From Halotalea alkalilenta DSM 17697 (GTDB lineage Bacteria; Pseudomonadota; Gammaproteobacteria; Pseudomonadales; Halomonadaceae): a stretch of 64,000 nucleotides of DNA. The notes beneath the pieces are model-generated. The model did not search any database and was not told where the DNA came from. It saw only the letters and a program-made list of their open reading frames with translations. Each line of letters begins with the position of its first letter. Within the stretch, counting starts at the first letter, position 1. The stretch covers positions 62,001 through 126,000 of the forward strand of contig NZ_JHYY01000023.1 in the NCBI RefSeq assembly GCF_000621205.1, given 5' to 3'. The position numbers and the translations under genes were made by a program. Of the stretch, positions 41,894-50,379 are shown in pieces.

Positions 41894-43414
41894 ATGCCCG
41901 ACACGCCTCGCTTTCGTGCCAGTAGCTTTCGTGCCAGTACCACGCTGATGGTCCAAGGCACTACCTCGGACGCCGGCAAGAGCGCGCTGGTCACTGCGCT
42001 GTGCCGGCTCCATGCAAGGCAAGGCCGAAGGGTCGCACCCTTCAAACCGCAGAACATGGCGCTCAACAGCGCGGTGGCCGAAGACGGCGGTGAAATCGGC
42101 CGAGCCCAGGCGGTCCAGGCCCAGGCCGCCGGAGTACCGGCGCTGACCGCCTTCAATCCGATTCTGCTCAAGCCCAACTCAGACACCGGCGCCCAGGTGA
42201 TCGTGCGCGGCCGCGCGATCGGCCACTATCCCGCGCGCGCCTACCAGGCGCTCAAGCCGCGCCTGCTCGAGACCGTGGTCGAGCTGCACGGCGAACTCGA
42301 ACGCGACTACGACCTGGTGCTGGTGGAGGGTGCCGGTAGTCCTGCGGAGATCAATCTGCGCGCCAACGACATCGCCAACATGGGTTTCGCCGAAGCGGTG
42401 GACTGCCCGGTGATCCTGGTCAGCGACATCGACCGCGGCGGCGTATTCGCCCACTTGGTCGGCACCCTGGCGCTGCTGTGCGAAGCCGAGCGCGAGCGCG
42501 TCCGCGGTTTCGTGATCAATCGGTTTCGCGGCGACCCCGGGCTGCTCGAACCGGGGCTTGCGTGGCTCGAGGCGCACACCGGCAAGCCGGTGCTGGCGGT
42601 GGTGCCCTACCTGGAGGAGTTCCACCTCGAGGCCGAGGACGGACTGTCGCGCGGCGGCGACACCCAGCGCGGCGGGTTCCAGGTGGTGGTGGCGAGCCCA
42701 CCGCGGATCAGCAACGATACCGACTTCGACCCGCTGCGCCTGCACCCCGGCGTATCGCTGCGCTTCGCCAAGCGCCCCGAGCTGGCGGGGCCCGCCGACC
42801 TGCTCATCCTGCCGGGAAGCAAGAACACTCGAGCCGATCTGGCCTGGCTGCGCGCGCGCGGCTGGCAGGGTTACATCGAGCGTCACTTGCGCTATGGCGG
42901 CAAGGTGCTCGGAATCTGCGGCGGCTACCAGATGCTCGGCCAGCGGATCGAAGATCCCGGCGGGGTCGAAGGACCGGCAGGCAGCAGCGAGGGGTTCGGA
43001 CTGCTCGAACACCGCACCCTGCTCACCGCGGACAAGACCCTTCGCCGGGTCGGCGGCCGCAGCCTGCTCGGCGCCGGCGAGGCACGCATCGAGGGTTATG
43101 AGATCCACGTCGGCGAGAGCGCGCGGACAGCCGCATCGCTTGCGGCCTTCCAGCTCGACGACGGCCGCCTCGAGGGCCAGCGCTCGGCGGACGATCGAGT
43201 GCTCGGCAGCTACCTGCACGGGCTCTTCGACCATCCCGAGGCGCTGGCGGCGCTGCTTGCCTGGGCCGGGCTCGAACGGCCGGAACCTTTCGACTACCGC
43301 GTGCAGCGCGAGCATGAGATCGACCGCCTCGCCGATGCGCTGGCCGCATCGCTGCGCCCGGGCTGTCTCGAAGAGCCGCTGCTCGCGCCGCTCTACCGCG
43401 CAGCCCAAGCCTAG
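41894..43414 (+). CDS. cobQ: Adenosylcobyric acid synthase CobQ
   Basis: The protein has 506 residues. An N-terminal P-loop-like [20 protein letters not shown] (20-39), then [13 protein letters not shown], and a C-terminal amidotransferase domain with Cys342 in [11 protein letters not shown] and YEIHVGES. It amidates the b, d, e and g side chains of adenosylcobyrinic diamide. The N-terminus contains a perfect 5-residue tandem unit ([10 protein letters not shown]) from a 15-bp DNA duplication, so the true start could be slightly downstream. Normal length otherwise. Confidence 0.95.
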   Translation: MPDTPRFRASSFRASTTLMVQGTTSDAGKSALVTALCRLHARQGRRVAPFKPQNMALNSAVAEDGGEIGRAQAVQAQAAGVPALTAFNPILLKPNSDTGAQVIVRGRAIGHYPARAYQALKPRLLETVVELHGELERDYDLVLVEGAGSPAEINLRANDIANMGFAEAVDCPVILVSDIDRGGVFAHLVGTLALLCEAERERVRGFVINRFRGDPGLLEPGLAWLEAHTGKPVLAVVPYLEEFHLEAEDGLSRGGDTQRGGFQVVVASPPRISNDTDFDPLRLHPGVSLRFAKRPELAGPADLLILPGSKNTRADLAWLRARGWQGYIERHLRYGGKVLGICGGYQMLGQRIEDPGGVEGPAGSSEGFGLLEHRTLLTADKTLRRVGGRSLLGAGEARIEGYEIHVGESARTAASLAAFQLDDGRLEGQRSADDRVLGSYLHGLFDHPEALAALLAWAGLERPEPFDYRVQREHEIDRLADALAASLRPGCLEEPLLAPLYRAAQA

Positions 43415-43423
43415 CCGCAATGC

Positions 43424-44236
43424 TCAGGACAAGAGGAAATTACCCTGCTGCCCGTTGCCGAGCTCGGAGTCGGCGACGCTATCGTCCTTGAGCGTTACAC
43501 CCGAGGCGCCGAGCGCGCAGGCTTCGCGCACCAGGTAGGCGAGCAGCTGTGCGGCGGCCTCGAAGCTCTGTCCGCGCGGGCGAATGTTGGAGATGCAGTT
43601 GCGTTCGCTGTCGAGCCTGCCGGGGCGCGGGTCCCAGGTGAAGTAGACGCCGAGGCTGTCGGGCGAACTCAAGCCGGGACGCTCGCCGACCAGCACCACG
43701 CTCATCCGCGCGCGCAGCGCCGCACCGACCGGGTCGCCCACCGCCACCCTGCCCTGCTCGACCAACGCCGCCGGCCCCGCCCGCAGTCCGAGGTGTTCGA
43801 GCTTGGGCAAGGCGACATCGAGAAACGCCAGGGCATGCTCGTGGATCGCCCTGGCAGAGAGCCCGTCCACCACGCAGATCGATAGATCGCATGGCGCCGA
43901 ATCGAGCGCCGCCAGCTGGGCTTCGGACTCGGCATCCAGGCGACGACCGTAATCGGGCCGGCGCAGGTACTCGCTGCGATCACGCGCCACGCTGTGCAGC
44001 CGCAGCGCAAGCGGGAAGCGCTTGGCCAATCCTTCGATCATCCGCTCGGTGTCGAGGGCCAGATGCACTGCGTCACGGGCCTGGGCATGGTCGAGCTGGA
44101 ACGCGAGCTGGGCGGCGGTCGGCAGACTGCCGCCGGCGCGCCCGAGACCGATGCGCGCGTCGGTATGCTGGCGAAGCCGGCGCCAGGGATTGATGACCAC
44201 CCCCGGGGAGGAGTGCTCGCTGCCTGATTCGCTCAT
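43424..44236 (-). CDS. eutC: Ethanolamine ammonia-lyase small subunit EutC
   Basis: The protein has 270 residues. EutC motifs: INPWRRLRQHTDARIGLGRA, LDHAQARDAVHLALD, VVDGLSARAIHEHA, VVLVGERPGLSSPDSLGVYF and NCISNIRPRG. With EutB it forms the adenosylcobalamin-dependent lyase that converts ethanolamine to acetaldehyde and ammonia. It overlaps the eutB stop by 4 bp. There is no microcompartment gene nearby, so this is a stand-alone lyase for ethanolamine nitrogen or carbon. It sits convergent to cobQ, with 9 bp between stops. Confidence 0.95.
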   Translation of the reverse strand: MSESGSEHSSPGVVINPWRRLRQHTDARIGLGRAGGSLPTAAQLAFQLDHAQARDAVHLALDTERMIEGLAKRFPLALRLHSVARDRSEYLRRPDYGRRLDAESEAQLAALDSAPCDLSICVVDGLSARAIHEHALAFLDVALPKLEHLGLRAGPAALVEQGRVAVGDPVGAALRARMSVVLVGERPGLSSPDSLGVYFTWDPRPGRLDSERNCISNIRPRGQSFEAAAQLLAYLVREACALGASGVTLKDDSVADSELGNGQQGNFLLS

Positions 44237-45654
44237 GCGGGCCGTCCCCTATCGAGGGCGGCCGCGCAGGTATCGTCCAGTACTCGACGGAACCGCGGCG
44301 GCAGCTCGTCGGCTACCTTCACGCCTTCGCCATGGACGTAGATGCCGCTCTCCGCCAGCCAGCGCTCGAACTCGGGCGCCGGGCGCAGTCCGAGCACTTC
44401 ACGCAGGTAGAGCGCATCATGAAACGAGGTGGTCTGATAGTTGAGCATGATGTCGTCCGACCCGGGGATCCCCATGATGTAGTTGCAACCGGCGGCGCCG
44501 AGCAGGGTCAGCAGGGTATCCATATCGTCCTGGTCGGCTTCGGCATGGTTGGTGTAGCAAATGTCGCAGCCCATCGGCACGCCGAGCAGCTTGCCGCAGA
44601 AGTGATCCTCGAGCCCGGCGCGGATGATCTGCTTGCCATCGAACAGGTACTCGGGGCCGATGAAACCTACCACGGTATTGACCAGCAGCGGCTTGAACTC
44701 GCGCGCCACCGCGTAGGCGCGCGCCTCCAGGGTCTGCTGGTCTAGTCCGTGATGGGCATCCGCCGAGAGCGCGCTGCCCTGGCCGGTTTCGAAGTACATC
44801 ACATTGTCGCCGAGCTCGCCGCGCGAAAGCGAAAGCGCCGCCTCGCGCCCTTCGCGCAGCAGCGCGAGATCGATGCCGAAGCCGCGGTTGGCCGCCTCGC
44901 TACCGGCGATCGATTGGAATACCAGGTCGGTCGGCGCGCCGCGCTCGATCGCCGCGATCGCGGTGGTGACGTGGGTAAGTACGCAGCTCTGGGTCGGAAT
45001 CTCGTAGCGCTGGATGATTTCATCGAGCATCTTGAGCAGAGTGATCACCGCACCGGTGTTGTCGGTCGCCGGGTTGATGCCGATCACCGCATCGCCGCTG
45101 GCGTAGAGCAGCCCGTCGAGAATGCTCGCCGCGATCCCGGTCGGATGATCGGTCGGGTGATTGGGCTGCAGCCGGGTCGAGATCCGCCCTTCGAGTCCGA
45201 TGGTGTTGCGAAAACGGGTCACTACCCGGCATTTGCGCGCCACCAGCACGAGATCCTGGATCCGCATCAGCTTCGATACCGCGGCGACCATCTCGGGGGT
45301 GAGGCCAGGGGCAAGCGCCGCCAGGCTCCGAGCGTTCGCCGCCGGCGATAGCAGCCAGTCACGAAACTCGCCGACGCTGAGCCCCGCAACCGGAGCGAAG
45401 GCGCCACGGTCATGACGATCGAAGATCAGCCGAGTGACCTCGTCTTCCTCATAGGGAATCAACGGCTGCTCGAGAAAAACGTCGAGCGGCTGCTCGGCCA
45501 GCGCCAGCTGGGCGGCGACCCGCTCCTCAGCACTGGCCGCCGCGACACCGGCGAGCTCGTCTCCCGAGCGGCGCGGCGACGCCGCCGCCATCAGCGCACC
45601 AAGACGGTCGAAGCGATAACGACGTCCACCGACGTCGATATGATATGCGCCCAT
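44233..45654 (-). CDS. eutB: Ethanolamine ammonia-lyase large subunit EutB
   Basis: The protein has 473 residues (E. coli 453). Motifs: LMRIQDLVLVARKCRVVTRF, SRLQPNHPTDHPTG-type block (STRLQPNHPTDHPTGIAA), DAVIGINPATDN, and GQGSALSADAHHGLDQQTLE. It is the catalytic barrel subunit that binds adenosylcobalamin and ethanolamine. AGGAG lies before the ATG at 45654. It is the first gene of eutB-eutC. No eut regulator or permease is seen within the window; the next upstream gene is a divergent lipoprotein. Placing a B12-using enzyme next to B12 synthesis makes functional sense. Confidence 0.96.
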   Translation of the reverse strand: MGAYHIDVGGRRYRFDRLGALMAAASPRRSGDELAGVAAASAEERVAAQLALAEQPLDVFLEQPLIPYEEDEVTRLIFDRHDRGAFAPVAGLSVGEFRDWLLSPAANARSLAALAPGLTPEMVAAVSKLMRIQDLVLVARKCRVVTRFRNTIGLEGRISTRLQPNHPTDHPTGIAASILDGLLYASGDAVIGINPATDNTGAVITLLKMLDEIIQRYEIPTQSCVLTHVTTAIAAIERGAPTDLVFQSIAGSEAANRGFGIDLALLREGREAALSLSRGELGDNVMYFETGQGSALSADAHHGLDQQTLEARAYAVAREFKPLLVNTVVGFIGPEYLFDGKQIIRAGLEDHFCGKLLGVPMGCDICYTNHAEADQDDMDTLLTLLGAAGCNYIMGIPGSDDIMLNYQTTSFHDALYLREVLGLRPAPEFERWLAESGIYVHGEGVKVADELPPRFRRVLDDTCAAALDRGRPA

Positions 45655-45907
45655 CTACTCTCCTACTTGCACGATTGTCATTGTCTGCAATACCAGATTC
45701 CGCCGCGCCATTCGCCAAGTCAATCGCCTGGGCGATTCCATACCGGGAGCGAGGGTCTAGTCGAAAGGTCTGAGAAGCCCCAGGAACGGGGCGCTGGGGC
45801 TCGTTTCGCGCTGCGCAATGGAGTATACCGGACGAAGCCTCTTCTACCGCCGGGGCACCAAAGAGGCACGACAGAGGCACACCAGTGGCTATCGCGAGGA
45901 CCGGGAC
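45655..45907. other. Intergenic region between eutB and a lipoprotein gene
   Basis: This 253-bp region lies between divergent genes and should hold both promoters. I see no clear riboswitch, operator or RNA gene in it. Confidence 0.4.
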
Positions 45908-46189
45908 GTGGCTCGGGGAGTGTTGCTCATCATCGCGCTGACTTGCTCGGCATGCACGTCGTTGGATTGGCACCGGCCCAACTCCACCCACCAGGATCTG
46001 GCCGGAGACCAGGCCGACTGCCAGGCTTTCGTCGACTCAGGGCTGAGGCGCGCGAGCCTGGACAACGAGTTCGGTCTGGGACTGAGCTTTTCGACCCGAG
46101 GCATCGGCACTCGCTTCTATACCAACCCAGGCGATTCAAGCGTCGACAACTGCCTCAACCAGATGGGCTGGACGCTCGCACCGCGCTGA
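45908..46189 (+). CDS. Small lipoprotein-like protein
   Basis: This 93-residue protein starts at GTG (45908) with GAGGA 7 nt upstream; a longer frame from 45818 would place basic residues before the signal. The start (M)ARGVLLIIALTCSACTSLDW looks like a signal peptide with a possible lipidated Cys in SAC, though the lipobox is imperfect. The mature part has spaced Cys residues (DQADCQAFVDSGLRR, DNCLNQMGW) that could form a disulphide. The pattern is like small outer-envelope proteins of unknown function. Confidence 0.65.
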   Translation: MARGVLLIIALTCSACTSLDWHRPNSTHQDLAGDQADCQAFVDSGLRRASLDNEFGLGLSFSTRGIGTRFYTNPGDSSVDNCLNQMGWTLAPR

Positions 46190-46205
46190 GCGGTGCGAGA
46201 CGCAG

Positions 46206-46769
46206 CTACGCCGCGGGCGTCGACTGGATCAGACACTGCTGGACCCGATCGGCGGTGGCGGAAAGCGCCTGGTACACCGCGGTCGGGACCTCGCGCTCCC
46301 AGGCACCGAGCGGTCGATAGTCGCTGACATCGTCGCTGCGCGTGGCGGCGAGACCGAGCTGGTCGAAGAAATAGTAGTTGCTGTCACCCAAAGTCTGCAG
46401 TTCCAGCCGGTAGGCCAAAGTCTGCTCCCCGACCTCACCCCAACCGCTGATCCGCTGGGTCTGCGGCTCATCGCGCATGCTTCCTTCCGTGGCCACCGCC
46501 TGACCGGGCTGCGAAGGCAGGGCCGCGGCGCTCTGGTCACGATTGGTATGCTGCACGTTACTGGCAAGGCAAGCCGCGACCTGGGGCTCCTCGACCGAGA
46601 CCAAATCCCGACGCATGCTGATCGAGCCGATCACATTGCCTTGATCCGTGTTCACCACGTTGACACCTTGGGCGCTCTCCACCTCACGCGACATCACATT
46701 GTGCGAGCTCGCACAGCCCGAGAGCGTTGCCATGACGGCCAAACCACCTGCCAGCAGCGTTTTCTTCAT
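46206..46769 (-). CDS. Lipoprotein of unknown function
   Basis: The protein has 187 residues. MKKTLLAGGLAVMATLSGC gives a clear lipobox (LSGC, Cys19); an upstream in-frame ATG is rejected because it precedes the signal peptide. The mature part has two blocks: NVVNTDQGNVIGSISMRRDL with VAACLASNVQ, and a beta-rich EQTLAYRLELQTLGDSNYYF. It is convergent with the small lipoprotein gene to its left, with 16 bp between their stops. No family is recognised. Confidence 0.75.
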   Translation of the reverse strand: MKKTLLAGGLAVMATLSGCASSHNVMSREVESAQGVNVVNTDQGNVIGSISMRRDLVSVEEPQVAACLASNVQHTNRDQSAAALPSQPGQAVATEGSMRDEPQTQRISGWGEVGEQTLAYRLELQTLGDSNYYFFDQLGLAATRSDDVSDYRPLGAWEREVPTAVYQALSATADRVQQCLIQSTPAA

Positions 46770-46999
46770 CGCGAAATCCAGTTCGATTGATCGAGCGTAA
46801 AAAACAATGATCACTATAAGCCAAACTTCCCCCCTGCGTCGCAAATCGGTGATGCGCGGTAAGCGACGCGGCACCGCCGCCAGATCGACGCACCGCTAGG
46901 CAGCTCCCTGGTGGAGTGCGACAATCCACAATCTGCCGCAGCTCACCGGGCACGATCGCCTGGGACCTGCGTCCACGCATGGCATAGCAAGGAACTCCG

Positions 47000-47503
47000 A
47001 TGATTGGCTCCGAACTTCTCAACGATTACCGCCGTTGGCAGCGCTTCCAGGAACAGGACCGCCTGGGCCGCGAGCACGGTGCTGCGGTGCGCAAGCTGGA
47101 AGGGTCCGGGGCGATGGCCAGCAAGCTGGCCGAGGCCTATCGCAGCATGGCCGGCCGCGCCGCCGCCGAGGGCGCCTGCTATCGCACCCTGTTCGAGCGT
47201 GAGCAGGAGGATGGCAGCACGCTGGCCTGCGAGGGATGGCTGTTCGTCCGCCGGGTGATCAGCGAGGGGGGCACCACCCGTGTGCGCGCGACGATGCTCG
47301 AGAGCTTCACCCTGGAGCATGGCCGGATCCCGCCGGGGGAGCGTCCAGCCTATTCGATCACCCTCGAGCTGTTCGATCAGATATCGATCCAGCGCGGCAT
47401 GGCGATGAGCAGCCGGGTGGATCGCCAGGACGCAGCCGGCGACATCCGCTTCGTCACCTTCGTCGATGCGGTACAGAACTACAAAGCGCACATGCAGGCC
47501 TGA
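47000..47503 (+). CDS. Protein of unknown function
   Basis: This 167-residue soluble protein begins MIGSELLNDYRRWQRFQEQD. An N-terminal helical half (1-60) is followed by a beta-rich half (GTTRVRATMLESFTLEHGRI, ITLELFDQISIQRG). No signal or membrane helix. AAGGAAC precedes the ATG at 47000. It is a single gene. I cannot assign a family or function. Confidence 0.75.
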   Translation: MIGSELLNDYRRWQRFQEQDRLGREHGAAVRKLEGSGAMASKLAEAYRSMAGRAAAEGACYRTLFEREQEDGSTLACEGWLFVRRVISEGGTTRVRATMLESFTLEHGRIPPGERPAYSITLELFDQISIQRGMAMSSRVDRQDAAGDIRFVTFVDAVQNYKAHMQA

Positions 47504-47738
47504 AGCGCCGATGCGTCCTCGGCTCCGAGGACGCCTCTCCTGCGCCCGGGACGATCGCGCCCGGGCCGCCCACTCCCGCACTAGATCTAACGTCGGGGGC
47601 GAACATCGATGCTCAAACGTTGGATTGACCCTCGACCAAGCCTATACTCGGCCAGGAGAGCTTATTCAAAACTGAATAACATTCAATCCGACAGCTTCCT
47701 CCCGAGGCATCGCCCACCGGGACCCTAAGGAGCATGCC

Positions 47739-48356
47739 ATGGTCGTTCCCCCCACCGATTACAGCACCCTGCCACTGGTCGGACTCAAGGAGGTATCCCA
47801 CCTATCGCGCCCTCCCCAGCTCGGCTCCGAGCTGGAACTGGACATGCATAGTCCAGCCACTTCGCTGATGACCGACTTCGCCCAGACTCGCGCCCAGACC
47901 ATCTACTCGGGGTCGCGCGCCAAGCTCGCGTTGACGACGATGAAGAACAGCGACGTACACATGCTGGTGGTGCTCAATGACAACGGCGTATTCGTCGGCA
48001 TCCTCACCGCGCGCATCCTGGTCGGAGGGCGCTGGTTGACCGTGGCGGCGCAGAGCTACGGAGTGCCCTACAGCGACGTCACGGTCGAGATGATCATGAT
48101 CAAGCGCGACGAGCTTCGGGCGATTCCGTATCGACGGCTCCGCCAGGCCAACCTGGGCGATGTTGTGCAGACGCTGCGGGATTCCGGCGAGCGCCATATC
48201 TTGATCCTCGACGACGAGAGCGCTGACGCCCCCGCCATACGCGGGGTGATCTCGGCACGAGACGTCAGCGCCGCACTGGGCGTCGACCTCGAGCACCCTC
48301 CCGAGGCGCACAGCTTCTCGGCGATCCGCTCGGTGGTGCTCGGCCACGATCTCTGA
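47739..48356 (+). CDS. CBS domain-containing protein
   Basis: This 205-residue protein has a CBS pair at about residues 45-185: SRAKLALTTMKNSDVHMLVV, NDNGVFVGILTARILVGGRW, then LGDVVQTLRDSGERHILILD and RGVISARDVSAALGV. CBS pairs sense adenine nucleotides or SAM; no catalytic domain is attached. GGAG lies before the ATG at 47739. It is a single gene after a 235-bp gap that contains a GC-rich hairpin (47513-47534) without a T run. The regulated partner is unknown. Confidence 0.85.
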   Translation: MVVPPTDYSTLPLVGLKEVSHLSRPPQLGSELELDMHSPATSLMTDFAQTRAQTIYSGSRAKLALTTMKNSDVHMLVVLNDNGVFVGILTARILVGGRWLTVAAQSYGVPYSDVTVEMIMIKRDELRAIPYRRLRQANLGDVVQTLRDSGERHILILDDESADAPAIRGVISARDVSAALGVDLEHPPEAHSFSAIRSVVLGHDL

Positions 48357-48436
48357 CACAGGGTGACCGCTTGCCCCGATGGTCGGTGACCTTCGGGGCG
48401 GGTGCCTGTCGGTCGTGTCCGCCCCGGTCATGCACC

Positions 48437-48643
48437 TCATCCTCTGATCAATTTCACCAGCAGAGCCGCCAGCGCGAACACCCCTGCCAGCGACCCGAGC
48501 AGCATAAAGTATGCGCCATCCGACAGGAACCTGGTCCGGCGTGACTTCCTGACCGGGAATCTTGGATCATGCCGGGCGGACTTGGAGGCGCCGAGGAAAC
48601 GTCGCTGCATAGAACGATTGAGCCCCGTCCGATCATCCAACAT
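48437..48643 (-). CDS. Small single-helix membrane protein
   Basis: This 68-residue protein starts at the ATG at 48643 (MLDDRTGLNRSMQRRFLGAS) with GGAGGGG 8 nt upstream; an earlier in-frame ATG (48691) lacks a ribosome-binding site. The basic N-terminal half (RRFLGASKSARHDPRFPVRK) is followed by one hydrophobic helix (YFMLLGSLAGVFALAALLV). Predicted inner-membrane protein with a cytosolic basic tail. No family is recognised. Confidence 0.55.
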   Translation of the reverse strand: MLDDRTGLNRSMQRRFLGASKSARHDPRFPVRKSRRTRFLSDGAYFMLLGSLAGVFALAALLVKLIRG

Positions 48644-48975
48644 GCCCGCCCCCTCCCGCTTGATGAAGCTCCGCAACCGTATTCCTGGCACGAACGTCTC
48701 GTACCCGGCGGGCCGGCCGAGCCAGCTTGCGCGCGAATCGTCATGGACCGCCGATGATACGGACTGCCGGCGTCATTCTACCTTGGCCGCTTATCCATTA
48801 GTCGCGAAAAGTGGCTGATCGGTGGATGAAAAGATACCTTGATTCAACTCGGGACGAAGTGATGCAACCCAGTGGGGAGAAGCCACTTCCAGTCGCTCCG
48901 GCAAACACTAAGATAACGGTATAAAAGCGAATGCGACCGGGAACGAACCACCGCAGGGCGATCGAAACCGCACGA
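48644..48975. other. Intergenic region, no gene seen
   Basis: This stretch of about 330 bp between two minus-strand genes has no convincing reading frame, RNA gene or inverted repeat with a T run. Part of it (48911-48926) matches 16 bp inside cobS, which I regard as chance. Confidence 0.4.
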
Positions 48976-49917
48976 TCAATCGTCGGGCAGCTGGGGAGCC
49001 TCCTGCAGCCCGTAGAGCGCGGCGTGACGCTGCTGGCGGTACTCTTCGAGCAGCTGTTCGTAGCGCCTCGGCAGATCGACATCGGTACGGCGGACGATGA
49101 ATATCTCTTCATAGACCGGGTGGCTCAGCGCCACCTCCCTGACCTGCCGCTGCCAAGGCGAGGTCTCCAGCACCGAGCGGGATACCACGGTGAAGCCGAG
49201 CCCGCGCGCGACCGCGTCGAGCACCTGCCCCACTTCGCTGACCACGCCCTTGTTGGGGAAGTGGCTCATCGAGCGGAATTCAGAGGCAAAGTTGCCACGC
49301 AGCAGGCGGGCCGCGTTGGCGACGCCGTTGGAATAGTTGATGAAGCCGAGCGCGAGCAGCTCGCTGAAGTCCGCGCCGCGAAAATCGGCCGGCACCACCA
49401 GGCAGAGCGGCTCATGGTGCCAGAGCTCGAACTCGAGATCGGTATCCGCATGGCGCGGCGTTTCGGTCACCAAGCCAAGATCATAGCGACCGGCGAGCAG
49501 GTCCTTCACGATTTCCGTGCTATAGGCGAAGGTGTAGTTGACCGTGAGCTCTGGATGCAGCTGCTGGTAGCCGAGGGTGAAGGGGTAGAACATCAGCCCG
49601 ACGCTCGCGGGGCTCGCGATCCGGCATTCGCCGCTATGGACCGACTCATCGTCCAACGCATGGCGGAACTTCTCGTGCTCGGCGAACAGGCGCAGCGCGT
49701 AGTCGTAGGCCCGCCGCCCCGCCTCGGTGAGGGTGAAGCGGCGCCCCTGGCGGCGCAGCAGGGTTTTGCCGAGATAGGCTTCGAGCTTGCGCACGTGCTG
49801 ACTGACGCCCGGCTGGGTCATCTCCAGCGTACGGGCGGTGAGCGTGAAGCTGCCGGTCTCGACCAGCGTGATGAAGGTGCGAAAATAGAGAGCGTTGAAC
49901 ATGGGTAGGGTCGACAT
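48976..49917 (-). CDS. LysR-family transcriptional regulator
   Basis: The protein has 313 residues. The N-terminal winged HTH, FRTFITLVETGSFTLTARTL then EMTQPGVSQHVRKLEAYLGK and TEAGRRAYDYALRL, is typical of LysR regulators. The C-terminal effector-binding domain follows with RYDLGLVTETPRHADTDLEF. The first Met (49917) or MFNALYFRTF (49902) may be the true start. It is divergent from yfcL-ppnN, but nothing ties it to them. Effector and targets are unknown. Confidence 0.9.
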   Translation of the reverse strand: MSTLPMFNALYFRTFITLVETGSFTLTARTLEMTQPGVSQHVRKLEAYLGKTLLRRQGRRFTLTEAGRRAYDYALRLFAEHEKFRHALDDESVHSGECRIASPASVGLMFYPFTLGYQQLHPELTVNYTFAYSTEIVKDLLAGRYDLGLVTETPRHADTDLEFELWHHEPLCLVVPADFRGADFSELLALGFINYSNGVANAARLLRGNFASEFRSMSHFPNKGVVSEVGQVLDAVARGLGFTVVSRSVLETSPWQRQVREVALSHPVYEEIFIVRRTDVDLPRRYEQLLEEYRQQRHAALYGLQEAPQLPDD

Positions 49918-50059
49918 GTACCCGATCTGGAGAAGTGCTTAAATCATATCAGATTTTTCACCGTCCAGGCCCGGCCCGCCAAGCTCGCATGTTAGGCTTG
50001 GGAAGCGGGAGGCCGGAGGCGAGGCCCGCTGGAGATGACTTCGATGAGGATGGAGCGGT

Positions 50060-50341
50060 ATGCCTGACCCTTTCGCCCTGCGCGGCGACCAGATCAAGAA
50101 CGTCCTGCTCGGCATGGAGCGCGAGGCCGAGGAAAGCGATCTGTTTTCGCTCGGCTACATGATTCCCCAGGTAGAGCTGGTATTGGAAATGGCCGACTAC
50201 GATCCCGACGGGGTCGATGCGGAGGATTTCGACGCCAGCTACTGGCAGTGGCTGGAACACACCTTCGCCCAGGATGCGATGAGCGACGGCGACCGAGAAC
50301 AGATCGCAAGCCTCTGGCGCCAAGCTCTCTCCCTGGCGTGA
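50060..50341 (+). CDS. yfcL: YfcL-family small protein
   Basis: This 93-residue acidic protein resembles E. coli YfcL in length and layout: ALRGDQIKNVLLGMEREAEE, a DLFSLGYMIPQVELVLEMAD core and ASYWQWLEHTFAQDAMSDGD at the end. Function of the family is unknown. It lies 38 bp before ppnN on the same strand and is probably cotranscribed. Confidence 0.75.
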   Translation: MPDPFALRGDQIKNVLLGMEREAEESDLFSLGYMIPQVELVLEMADYDPDGVDAEDFDASYWQWLEHTFAQDAMSDGDREQIASLWRQALSLA

Positions 50342-50379
50342 ACGCCACCCTCGCCGCCAAGGCCAACCAGGAATCGACC

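Noticed and set aside
47513-47534. Terminator after the unknown gene ending at 47503
   Set aside because: A perfect GC hairpin is present but no T run follows on either strand, so I mention it only as a hairpin.
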